64,000 bases of DNA from Niastella populi (GTDB lineage: Bacteria > Bacteroidota > Bacteroidia > Chitinophagales > Chitinophagaceae), in the NCBI RefSeq assembly GCF_002078015.1, contig NZ_LWBP01000203.1:21158-85157 (forward strand), given 5' to 3'. The translations under genes were made by a program, and so were the position numbers. The notes under the pieces were generated by a model. The model made no database searches and had not been told where the DNA came from. It saw nothing but the letters and a program-made list of their open reading frames with translations. Shown in pieces: positions 44,830-52,918 of the stretch (its first letter is position 1; each line of letters begins with the position of its first letter).

Positions 44830-45708
44830 ATGTCGCAACCAGTGATTGTGGTAACCGGCGCCAATGGACAGGTAGGACAGGAATTACGTGCGTTGGCGGC
44901 ATCGTATCCCACATTTGAGTTCGTTTTCACTTCGCATGATAATATGCCGGTAAATGATGAGGCTGCAGTACAAAAGGTATTTGCCGCACACCAACCTGTT
45001 TATTGTATCAACTGCGCTGCCTATACGGCTGTTGATAAAGCAGAATCGGAACAGGACATCGCCTACCAGGTGAATGCTGAAGGAGCCCGCATCCTGGCTG
45101 CTGCATGTAAAACTTTCAATACCCGCTTTATTCATATTTCAACCGACTATGTATTCAATGGTCAGTCGCCGGCGCCTTATACAGAAGATGCGCCAACCGA
45201 CCCGGTGAACCTGTACGGTGCTTCCAAATTAAAAGGCGAGCAGTTGTGTTTGCAGCATAACCCCGAAGCCATCATTATCAGAACGGCCTGGGTTTATTCT
45301 TCATTTGGCAAAAACTTCGTAAAGACCATGGTGAAGCTGATGCACGACCGTACGGCCATCAACGTCGTGAGCGACCAGGTGGGCGCGCCCACCTATGCAG
45401 CCGATCTGGCAGAATGTATGATGCAGATAATTGCCAATTGCCAGTTGTCAACTGCTAATTGGTTGCCCGGAATATATCACTACAGCAACCAGGGCCGCAT
45501 AAGCTGGTATGAATTTGCCGTTGCCATAAAAGAACTCACCGGCAGCGCCTGCATGGTGAATCCCATTCCTTCCGAGCAATATCCCACACCCGCAAAACGG
45601 CCCGCGTTTTCAATTCTCGATACGAACAAAATTCAAAAGACATTTCATTGTACCATTCCTGACTGGAAAGATTCGCTGCAGCAGTGTATAAAGTTGTTGA
45701 GTTATTGA
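44830..45708 (+). CDS. rfbD: dTDP-4-dehydrorhamnose reductase, with heptamer run in frame
   Basis: 292 aa. It reduces dTDP-4-keto-rhamnose to dTDP-rhamnose. The SDR features are VTGANGQVGQEL (7-18), INCAAYTAVDKAE, FIHISTDYVFNG and YGASKLKGEQ with the YxxxK pair. Residues near 200-215 (IIANCQLSTANWLPG) are encoded by 7-bp words at 45430-45465 (GCCAATT-GCCAGTT-GTCAACT-GCTAATT) and lengthen the family loop that normally joins GIYHYSN. The last codons and the stop are array A. It is the last gene of the operon. Confidence 0.93.
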   Translation: MSQPVIVVTGANGQVGQELRALAASYPTFEFVFTSHDNMPVNDEAAVQKVFAAHQPVYCINCAAYTAVDKAESEQDIAYQVNAEGARILAAACKTFNTRFIHISTDYVFNGQSPAPYTEDAPTDPVNLYGASKLKGEQLCLQHNPEAIIIRTAWVYSSFGKNFVKTMVKLMHDRTAINVVSDQVGAPTYAADLAECMMQIIANCQLSTANWLPGIYHYSNQGRISWYEFAVAIKELTGSACMVNPIPSEQYPTPAKRPAFSILDTNKIQKTFHCTIPDWKDSLQQCIKLLSY

Positions 45709-45720
45709 GTTGTTCAGTTC
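45692..45720. repeat. 8-mer array, family A, over the rfbD stop codon
   Basis: GTTGTTGA-GTTATTGA-GTTGTTCA-GTT covers the last four codons and the TGA stop (45706-45708). The word AGTTATTGA is the same as at 8085-8093. Confidence 0.85.
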
Positions 45721-45801
45721 TAATGCCTGGTAAATTGAGATTGGTTGCACTGGTGCGGCCAGTTGTCGCCGGGCCTTTATGTATTTTCTTTATCACCGAT
45801 T

Positions 45802-46017
45802 TCAATTATCAACCCATTCCAATCGCTCCCTCACACAATTCAATACTCCTTTTTTACATTCCATCATCAAGGCTGTATTAAGCCCTGTGTAACCCGCTAC
45901 ATTTGCTTCCACATACCGGTTATGGCTACCATCAGTAAGATGCGGTAAGCCGCTATGTGATCCTGCGCAGATTACACCGAACAATTCATGCATTGCCCCG
46001 TACCAGGGCGCGATCAA
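45802..46017 (-). other. Possible gene or gene remnant, unknown
   Basis: A frame of 71 codons on the minus strand has gene-like composition (GVICAGSHSGLPHLTDGSHN, then RYVEANVAGYTGLNTALM). Only TTG can serve as its start, and there is no homologous neighbour. I do not recognise the family. It may be the 3' end of a lost gene. The rest of the gap 45721-46045 shows nothing else. Confidence 0.3.
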
Positions 46018-46045
46018 TCATTTATTATACAATTATAGTTGACCC

Positions 46046-49000
46046 ATGAAACAAATGTGTACACTCCTGTTTGTGCTATTCAGTGTATTGGCAAATGCAC
46101 AAACAACCCCTACGGTGCCGGCCAGCAACATCCGCTTTACATCTGTCGATGGCAGCAGTTTCACCGTCGGTTTCGATGTAGGTAATGGCACCAATCATCT
46201 TGTTGTGATAAAAGAAGGAAGTGCGGTTACCGGTTTACCCGAGAATGGAAAAGATTATACCTCCAGTTCAAACTTCGCAACAGCAGGTTCTGAATTTTCG
46301 GTTCCCGGCGAATATGTAGTGCAGAAGAATAACTGGAACTCTGTTTCGGTAAGTAAACTAAAACCCGGCACCACTTATCATGTGGCGGTGTTTGAATACA
46401 ACGGTACCGGCGTAAACACCAAATACCTGGCCATTCCATTGAACGGCGAAAAGGCTACGGTAGTGGCGCCAACAGTACAAGCCAGCAACGGCGTTTTTTC
46501 AGAAATTACAGGTAATACCGCCAAACTAAACTGGACGAATGGTAACGGCGCCGGCCGGTTGATCTTTGCACGTAAAGCAACCGCGGTAAATGCAGAACCG
46601 GAAGACCTGAAATTTTACCAGCCTTATAACAACGGTGAGTTTGGAACAAGCACCGTCGTTAATGGCGACAACTATACTGTATACAAAAGTACAGGTTCAG
46701 GCGTAATCATCTCGAAACTGGAACCCAATACCAGTTATCATTTTGCCTTCTTTGAATACAATGGTAATTCAACCCCGGTGTATTTGAAACCGGCCGCTAC
46801 CGCAAACGTTACTACCAATGCGGGACCAACGAAACCAACCCAAACCATGGTTTTCTCTTCTATTGAAGGAAACAGGTTAACGGTGGGAAGCAGTATTGGT
46901 AATGGCAGCCGGCGAATGCTTATTGCCCGTAAGGGAGCGCCCGTAACGGCTTTACCGGTAAACGGAACGGTGTATACCGCAAATGCCGCATTTGGTTCCG
47001 GCGCCGAAATACAACCCGGTGAATTTGTTGTTGGCAGCAATGGCGGCAGCAACTTTACAGTTACAAACCTTGAGCCCGCCACCGTTTATTATTTCCGGCT
47101 CATTGAATATGATATCACCAGCGATAACTATCCCTATTATTTAAACACGCCCAGGGATGGCAACAGAAGCACCGCTGTTGCACCGGTTACCACCGCAACC
47201 AACCTGGTTGTAAAGAATATTACCGGTTCAACGGCCTCTGTAAGTTATACACCCGGCGGCAGCAGTTACCATATGGCGGTGATAAAAGAAGGAAGTGCGG
47301 TAGATGCCATTCCGCAGGACCTGATATTATATCCCGGCAATTCGAATTTCGGGCAGGGTACCCAGTTATCACCCGGTAATTATTCTATAGCCGGACAAAT
47401 GAATGGAGGTGCTTTCTCTCTTAACTCGCTCAAGGCCGGTAAAACCTATCACATAGCTATTTTTGATTACAATGGAACCAATTACCCCGTTTATAATAAA
47501 ACACCGGCCACTATCAGTTTTTCCATTCCTTTAGAACCAACGCAGGCGGCCACCGCATTATCGCAACAATCGAGAGATGGCGACCGCATGCGGGTATTGT
47601 GGACAAGCGGCAACGGCGGTAAAAGAATAATAGTTGCGCGCAAAGACCAGGCGGTTACCTATAAACCGGCCGACGGCAGCAGTCATACCGCCAATAGCAT
47701 TTTCGGTACGGGTACAGAAGTAGCTACAGGTGAATATGTGGTATACGATGGTTCGGGTTATTATTTCGATTTGACCGGTTTGGAAACGAACACTACTTAC
47801 CACTTCGCCGTGTATGAATACAATACCTCCGATGCCGGCGACAATGATTATTTAACAACTGCCTTTTTAACCGGTAATGCCGCTACCTTGCCGTGGCCAA
47901 CGGTACAAACAAGCGGGTTGAACGCAACGGGTATTCAGGGAACACAGGCTACTATCAGCTATGTAGTTGGTAATGGCAGCAACAGGTTGTTCTTTATGAA
48001 AGCCAATACACCGGTTGATGCTTTCCCGCAGGATATATCGGTATACGCAGGTTATAGCACTTCGTATGGCGGCGTACAGGTAGGAAGCACCGGCAACTAT
48101 TTGGTATATCGCAGTTCTGGAGCCAGCGGCAATTTCACTGTAACCAACCTGGCGCCAAATACAACCTATTATGTATCGGCATGGGAATACAACGGTTCAT
48201 CGGCGCCAGCTTACCTGGAGCCTGGCAGCACGTATAGTTTTACCACTACCGATGTGCCCGGCGCTACCACGCCAACCGTAGCGGCTGCTGCACCGGTTAT
48301 TTCAGCTGTGGATGGCAATAAGTTCACTTTTAAATTCACCGGCGGGAACGGAGCTGGCCGCATTGTAGTGATGCGTGCCGGCAGTGCGGTGAGCTTTACA
48401 CCGGCCAGCGCCACCAATTACACCGCCAATGCTTCATTTGGCAGCGGCGCCAACCTCGGCAGCGATCAGTATGTGGTGTATAATGGAACAGGTAACACAG
48501 TTTCCATTACCGGTCTGCAACCGGCAACAACTTATCACCTTACCGTTTTTGAATACAATGGTACCGGTACATTACAACGATACCTCACCAGCAGCGTACT
48601 GGCTGCCACCGCCGCTACCGCTGCTGTTCCTACTGTAGCGGCAAGCAATGCGGTTGCTTCTTCAACCACCACCAGCATCACCCTTAACTGGACCAATGGT
48701 AATGGAGAGAACCGGCTGGTTGTTGTAAAGAAAGGAAGTGATATAATGGCTTCACCCGCCAACCTGGGGGTATACCCAGCCAATGCGATCTTTAAGTCAG
48801 GATCACAAATTGCCATCGACGAATATGTGGTATATGCAGGCGCCGGTAACAATGTTACTGTAACCGGTTTAACCGCAGGCGATGTGTATTACTACAAGGT
48901 TTTTGAATACAATGGTTCAACAGCGCCGGTATACAATACTGCTGCTGTGTTGAGTGGTAGCATAGCCACCGGAACATTGCCTGTGACCTGGTTGTACTTC

Positions 49001-49504
49001 AATGCCACCCAAAAGAGTGATAGGGTAGTGCTCACCTGGGGAACTTCGGCAGAAATGAACAGCGCCTGGTTTATTGTAGAAAGAAGTTCAAATGGCATTG
49101 ACTTTATGGAGGCAGGAAGGGTTGCTGCGAGGGAGAACAGCACCGTTGATCAGCATTACAGTTTTACTGAAGTTGTTCCCGTTGAGCAGAAAATGTATTA
49201 CCGGTTGAAACAAACAGATAAAGACGGTTCATATAGTTATTCAAAAATAGTGACTGTTCAAACCGCAGCTGAAACGGCAGCGCGTATACAACCCAACCCG
49301 GTTCAGCAAAGCTTCCGCATTCAATTGCCCGATAATTCGCAAAACGCAACAATGACTATTTATAATGCCGCCGGAATATTGGTGCACAAACAGATCGTGC
49401 GTCACCTGCAACCAGTGAATGTGCAACAACTTGCTGCAGGTATGTATTATGTAAACATACAGCAGGGAAGCAAGCATTTCGGGTTGAAGATGTCGAAACT
49501 ATAA
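46046..49504 (+). CDS. Giant secreted protein with eight FN3-like repeats and T9SS sorting domain
   Basis: 1152 aa. The signal peptide is 1-19 (VLANAQ). Eight tandem beta-sandwich repeats of 110-120 residues follow, each with the pattern xxxNGNGxxRLVVxRKGSAV, then an EYVVYxGxGNxVTVTGL part and the close TTYHFAVFEYNGT. A ninth FN3-like unit (TWLYFNATQKSDRVVLTW) and a type A sorting domain with NPVQQSFRIQLP, VQQLAAGMYYVNIQQG and a basic end (KMSKL) finish the protein. It should be exported by T9SS and act as an adhesin or surface scaffold. No enzyme motif is seen. It is followed by a strong terminator. Confidence 0.85.
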   Translation: MKQMCTLLFVLFSVLANAQTTPTVPASNIRFTSVDGSSFTVGFDVGNGTNHLVVIKEGSAVTGLPENGKDYTSSSNFATAGSEFSVPGEYVVQKNNWNSVSVSKLKPGTTYHVAVFEYNGTGVNTKYLAIPLNGEKATVVAPTVQASNGVFSEITGNTAKLNWTNGNGAGRLIFARKATAVNAEPEDLKFYQPYNNGEFGTSTVVNGDNYTVYKSTGSGVIISKLEPNTSYHFAFFEYNGNSTPVYLKPAATANVTTNAGPTKPTQTMVFSSIEGNRLTVGSSIGNGSRRMLIARKGAPVTALPVNGTVYTANAAFGSGAEIQPGEFVVGSNGGSNFTVTNLEPATVYYFRLIEYDITSDNYPYYLNTPRDGNRSTAVAPVTTATNLVVKNITGSTASVSYTPGGSSYHMAVIKEGSAVDAIPQDLILYPGNSNFGQGTQLSPGNYSIAGQMNGGAFSLNSLKAGKTYHIAIFDYNGTNYPVYNKTPATISFSIPLEPTQAATALSQQSRDGDRMRVLWTSGNGGKRIIVARKDQAVTYKPADGSSHTANSIFGTGTEVATGEYVVYDGSGYYFDLTGLETNTTYHFAVYEYNTSDAGDNDYLTTAFLTGNAATLPWPTVQTSGLNATGIQGTQATISYVVGNGSNRLFFMKANTPVDAFPQDISVYAGYSTSYGGVQVGSTGNYLVYRSSGASGNFTVTNLAPNTTYYVSAWEYNGSSAPAYLEPGSTYSFTTTDVPGATTPTVAAAAPVISAVDGNKFTFKFTGGNGAGRIVVMRAGSAVSFTPASATNYTANASFGSGANLGSDQYVVYNGTGNTVSITGLQPATTYHLTVFEYNGTGTLQRYLTSSVLAATAATAAVPTVAASNAVASSTTTSITLNWTNGNGENRLVVVKKGSDIMASPANLGVYPANAIFKSGSQIAIDEYVVYAGAGNNVTVTGLTAGDVYYYKVFEYNGSTAPVYNTAAVLSGSIATGTLPVTWLYFNATQKSDRVVLTWGTSAEMNSAWFIVERSSNGIDFMEAGRVAARENSTVDQHYSFTEVVPVEQKMYYRLKQTDKDGSYSYSKIVTVQTAAETAARIQPNPVQQSFRIQLPDNSQNATMTIYNAAGILVHKQIVRHLQPVNVQQLAAGMYYVNIQQGSKHFGLKMSKL

Positions 49505-49574
49505 TCGGTTATATGAGGGAAAGTGGTCCCTTACCCACAGTTCAGTTAACAATTCATACATACACAAATACAAC

Positions 49575-49606
49575 ACGGGGCCATTTTTATGGCCCTGTTT
49601 GTTTTT
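49575..49606 (+). terminator. Terminator of the FN3-like repeat protein gene
   Basis: A 10-bp stem (ACGGGGCCAT/ATGGCCCTGT, one G-U) with loop TTTT is followed by TTGTTTTT. Confidence 0.85.
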
Positions 49607-49611
49607 AGGGA

Positions 49612-49770
49612 AATGAGAAGTAAAAAAGGGAATACAAAAACAGATGAATATCAGTCAATGAATTTCGAATGGAGCAGGATCGGGTAATTGCACGTGTTAT
49701 TACTGTATTGTATTTGTATTTACTTTCTGATTTTTAAACTCCTTATTTCTCATTTATAATTCCCTTTAAG
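49612..49770. repeat. Family J-like arms (GAAATGAGAAGT / ATTTCTCATTT)
   Basis: 49612-49650 shares AAAGGGAATACA and AACAGATGAATAT with 63225-63240. 49738-49768 holds the complementary TTATTTCTCATTTATAATTC. It lies between two convergent genes; the 331-bp gap shows nothing else besides the two terminators. Confidence 0.6.
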
Positions 49771-49782
49771 GGGCTGGGGGAT

Positions 49783-49809
49783 AAAAAAATCCCGCTTAGT
49801 GAAGCGGGA
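49783..49809 (-). terminator. Terminator of the DUF3108-like gene
   Basis: The 8-bp stem TCCCGCTT/AAGCGGGA with loop AGTG is followed on the minus strand by seven T residues. Confidence 0.88.
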
Positions 49810-49835
49810 CCTGGTTTCCGTACTGAGGATATTAC

Positions 49836-50516
49836 TTATTTGATGGCCGTTATGGCCGTGCCGCCATGTTTGCTGTCTGTTTTAACAATGCCGAACCCGG
49901 GTGCAAACCATTCTGTTCCTTCGATGTTGAATGGCATTCCAATGCCCATTGTTTTTATTGTGATCTTGCTCTTATACGTGATCTTGAAACAATCCCAGGT
50001 GCCTGCAGAAGTCGTAACAGTTTCTTTGCCTGCCACGGTGCGGTCGCTGGTCACCATATTTACGTTCTGTTTCATGCCAGAGTTGTCTATGGTCATATCT
50101 AAAGTGGCATCTTTTAATTTATCGCCCGCTTTCATGTTAGCGGGGTATTCTATATAGATCTTATCGGCTTTTACATCGGCTTTTGAAAACTGCTCCTGTT
50201 GCATTTGGGGTAATTTCATTTTCATATCGACCATCATAACGCCGCCGCTGCAGGCAATTTCGCTAAGACCCTTTGCAATTGATTTTCCTTTTTCGCTGAA
50301 CATTTCTGTATTGACGGTAGCTGTAGTGTTGCCGCCGTTCTTCGAAACATTCGATACTGTATACACCTGCTTGCCATCGGGCTTGCCCTTTTTATTGTAG
50401 ATGGTCATTTCAATTGTCTTGTTCTCTTGCAGGAAGTAGTATGAGTTGCAATCCTGGCCAAAGCTGGCGGTTGAAAGCAGGCCAATAAAAACAGTCGTTA
50501 GAAGAGTTGCTCGCAT
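49836..50516 (-). CDS. Secreted DUF3108-like/TapB-like protein
   Basis: 226 aa from ATG 50514-50516 (MRATLLTTVFIGLLS), with a signal peptide ending in SFGQ. The beta-rich body begins DCNSYYFLQENKTIEMTIYN and ends GTEWFAPGFGIVKTDSKHG. This last motif and SAGTWDCFKITYKS are typical of periplasmic DUF3108/TapB-type proteins with no known activity. It stands alone. An upstream TTG two codons earlier is the only alternative start. Confidence 0.7.
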   Translation of the reverse strand: MRATLLTTVFIGLLSTASFGQDCNSYYFLQENKTIEMTIYNKKGKPDGKQVYTVSNVSKNGGNTTATVNTEMFSEKGKSIAKGLSEIACSGGVMMVDMKMKLPQMQQEQFSKADVKADKIYIEYPANMKAGDKLKDATLDMTIDNSGMKQNVNMVTSDRTVAGKETVTTSAGTWDCFKITYKSKITIKTMGIGMPFNIEGTEWFAPGFGIVKTDSKHGGTAITAIK

Positions 50517-50752
50517 AAACAATTTTTTGGTGTTACAGGAAAGAGCAAAGTAACAACCAAAAATAGTATCGCGTTATACCCTTTTCGTGGTAAAATTATG
50601 CCCGCTCAACACCCCGGCGGTGGCGGGTTTGGGTAGAATAAATCTGCTTAAATGATTTAGTACCTGAGCGATCCTCTATTTATTAGAGCGTAGTTGAAGC
50701 TTATGAGGCAGCGCATAAGTGTAGTTCATTGAGCTGCTCATTGCCATTCTTT

Positions 50753-51262
50753 TTACTTCTTAAACGTAGAATCGCCCAGTTTGCGGCGGAACATTGTCAT
50801 TCTGTTTACGATCTCTTTAATGACCGTATCGAATTTTTGCAACTGGTCGGGCCGGCAGATGGCGCGTACTTTTTGGAAATGACGGAAAGTGACGAGGTCG
50901 AGTTTTTTCTGCATTTCGGCAATTTCGTTGCTGTGAGCTATAAGCGTGGAATCTGTTGTTTCGGCGTGATTCAACAGATCGAAGAATCTTTTTTTTGTGC
51001 TGCGAATGGAATCCATCACCGGCTTTTGAATGGCGATCATTGAATCGCGCAGCTTCCAGTAAGCGGCTTCCTGGCCGGCATCGAATTGCATCTGGTCAAC
51101 CAGGAATTGTCCCATCCGTTTTTCCCGGTGGCCGCCATCGCGGCCGGAACCGCCATAATGCGCGGGTTTTTTAAACCAGTAAATAGAAAGGGTGGCTATA
51201 TTGGTTAACAGTAAGATCGCTACAAGTACCAACAGCCATTTTTGACGGGGGGGCCTGATCAT
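50753..51262 (-). CDS. Spy/CpxP-like periplasmic protein
   Basis: 169 aa. An N-terminal membrane anchor (KWLLVLVAILLLTNIATLSIYW) is followed by a helical domain with LRDSMIAIQKPVMDSIRSTK and FRHFQKVRAICRPDQLQKFD. This is the pattern of LTXXQ-type helical proteins such as Spy and CpxP, periplasmic chaperones or metal-responsive proteins. Its start overlaps the preceding gene by 4 bp (51259-51262), so translation is probably coupled. The gap 50523-50752 shows one GC-rich hairpin (50601-50627) that could be a weak terminator. Confidence 0.7.
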   Translation of the reverse strand: MIRPPRQKWLLVLVAILLLTNIATLSIYWFKKPAHYGGSGRDGGHREKRMGQFLVDQMQFDAGQEAAYWKLRDSMIAIQKPVMDSIRSTKKRFFDLLNHAETTDSTLIAHSNEIAEMQKKLDLVTFRHFQKVRAICRPDQLQKFDTVIKEIVNRMTMFRRKLGDSTFKK

Positions 51263-51597
51263 GGTTCCAGAAAATTTTCATTATATACAGGGTACACACC
51301 GGCCGGGTATTCGGCGGCAACTATTTGTCCTGATTCAATATTACTATTGGAATGGTTGTTTTGCTCCCACATTTTCACAACGGTGGTGGCGTTTGCAATA
51401 ATTATGATTGCGGCAATCGTTAAAGCCAGTATGGGCCTGGTAAGCAAGCGGCCAAGCGGGCCGCCCTGATCAAACTCCTGCTCCATTCTGCCTTTGAGCC
51501 GGGTATACATAAAGTCAGGCGCTTTGGCCCGCTGTATGCCCTCCAGGCTATTCAGCACCGCATCTATCCGGGAGTCGTTATTTGGATCGGTTGACAT
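51259..51597 (-). CDS. Probable anti-sigma factor
   Basis: 112 aa. The N-terminal 55 residues are charged and cytoplasmic (SRIDAVLNSLEGIQRAKAPD, FMYTRLKGRMEQE). One membrane helix (PILALTIAAIIIIANATTVV) and a short periplasmic tail follow. It has no zinc-binding motif. It lies between an ECF sigma gene and a Spy-like gene, so it is probably the membrane-bound antagonist of the sigma factor. That role is inferred from position and topology. Confidence 0.65.
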   Translation of the reverse strand: MSTDPNNDSRIDAVLNSLEGIQRAKAPDFMYTRLKGRMEQEFDQGGPLGRLLTRPILALTIAAIIIIANATTVVKMWEQNNHSNSNIESGQIVAAEYPAGVYPVYNENFLEP

Positions 51598-51661
51598 AAA
51601 TCTAATTTACGATGTAAACTTATACATTTGACGCTAATAATTCACAAATCCTTCGTATGCT

Positions 51662-52246
51662 TTACTTGTCTTGTGAATTATTCTGTTGATAATGTTTTTC
51701 AAGCAGTTTCCGCAGGTTTTGCCGCGCTCTGAACAACAGGGATTCCACCGCCGATACCGACAATTCCATAACATCGGCAATTTCCTGGTAACTCAACTCC
51801 TCCGTTTTGTGTAATGTAAATGCTACTTTCTGATTTTCAGGTAGTTGATTTATCATTTGGAAAAGCAGCGCCGCCTGTTCCTTTCTGTCGAGCGCTACGC
51901 CCGGGTGTTGAAAATCAACGGGATCATGCACCAGTTCGTCATTTGGCCCGAAAAGGCTGGTTATAAAGGCGAAACGTTTTTTCCGTTTGCGGCTGCGGAT
52001 GTGATCGAGGGCCTTGGTGGTGGTAATGCGATAGATCCAGGTGGAAAGCCGGGCATCCCCCTTGAACTGGTCAATTGACCTGAATACCTGAATAAATACC
52101 TCCTGCGCAACGTCTTCGGCGTCCTCACTGTTTTGAACAACACCCAATGCGGTGTTATATACCAGGTCCTGATAGTTCGTTACCAATGATTTGAATGCCT
52201 GTTCGTCTCCTGCCCGGAGTTGTTGTATCAGTTCCAGTTCGTTCAA
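51662..52246 (-). CDS. ECF-family RNA polymerase sigma factor
   Basis: 194 aa. Region 2 is visible as LVTNYQDLVYNTALGVVQNS, EDAEDVAQEVFIQVFRSIDQ and STWIYRITTTKALDHIRSRK. Region 4 has PENQKVAFTLHKTEELSYQE and MELSVSAVESLLFRARQNLR, the promoter -35 recognition helix. An insertion of about 20 residues (FITSLFGPNDELVHDPVD) joins the two. It is the first gene of a unit with a presumed anti-sigma gene and a Spy-like gene, suggesting an envelope-stress or metal response. Target promoters are not known. Confidence 0.92.
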   Translation of the reverse strand: MNELELIQQLRAGDEQAFKSLVTNYQDLVYNTALGVVQNSEDAEDVAQEVFIQVFRSIDQFKGDARLSTWIYRITTTKALDHIRSRKRKKRFAFITSLFGPNDELVHDPVDFQHPGVALDRKEQAALLFQMINQLPENQKVAFTLHKTEELSYQEIADVMELSVSAVESLLFRARQNLRKLLEKHYQQNNSQDK

Positions 52247-52400
52247 AAAAACGGCCGTTTAATGTTTGAATTTGAGCCTACAACTTACGAAATCCTGCGA
52301 TATGTAAATATAAAAGCAGACAGACCGGACAAATGGCTTGATTAAACTACCGGTTTTCACATAAGGACGGTAAAGGGGCAGGCCCGGGTCGCTGCCAAAT

Positions 52401-52432
52401 AAAAAAGCCCCGCACTTACGTGCGAGGCTTTT
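52401..52432 (-). terminator. Terminator after tRNA-Gln
   Basis: On the minus strand AAAAGCC-CGCAC / GTGCG-GGCTTTT pair around GTAA with one mismatch and are followed by a T-run. Confidence 0.8.
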
Positions 52433-52433
52433 G

Positions 52434-52504
52434 TTACCCGACCTGGATTCGAACCAAGACAAGCAGAACCAGAATCTGCGGTACTACCGTTATACTATCG
52501 GGCA
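52434..52504 (-). tRNA. tRNA-Gln (anticodon CUG)
   Basis: 71 nt without CCA. The acceptor stem is TGCCCGA/TCGGGTA, the D arm contains AACGGTAGTAC, and the anticodon stem-loop is GCAGA-TTCTGGT-TCTGC with anticodon CTG at 34-36. The T arm is CTTGG-TTCGAAT-CCAGG. All four arms form on inspection. It reads CAG glutamine codons. A terminator follows directly. Confidence 0.93.
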
Positions 52505-52689
52505 ATTTTATAAGACCACACCTTTTGTAAAAAGGCGGGTACAAATTTAGAAATAATCTCGATGGCAGCAAAAAAAGAATATTTAGGCTGGGAAAGCGGC
52601 GGCTGAACGAAAAACCGGGCCGAAATAAAAAACGGTGAGCCTTAAGAGGCCCACCGCAAACGCTGCCATGTAATTACCAACTGCCTAAA

Positions 52690-52918
52690 ATCGTAAATCG
52701 GCAAACGGCAATCGGCAATTCGCCGCCGGGCGTAGCGAAGCCTGGCTCAAACTTCTTCCACTTCTACATTTAAAGTTTTACATGCCGACGCTTCGGTCGG
52801 CATCTCTGACGGAGTCTGATACTCATCAGACCCGGCAGGCGGAGCTTCATCGGCATTCGATATTCAATATTCTTCTGTATTCCCATTCTCATTCCTCATT
52901 TTTCATTTCCAGGTGTTA
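52690..52918. repeat. Composite of families F and J with GC-rich palindromes
   Basis: 52694-52722 has AAATCGG-CAAACGG-CAATCGG-CAATTCG words. 52782-52802 holds ATGCCGACGCTTCGGTCGGC (hairpin). 52853-52915 has ATTCGAT-ATTCAAT-ATTCTTC and CATTCTC-ATTCCTC-ATTTTTC-ATTTCC in 7-bp steps. It borders the SusD stop at 52916. The rest of the 411-bp gap shows nothing. Confidence 0.75.
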
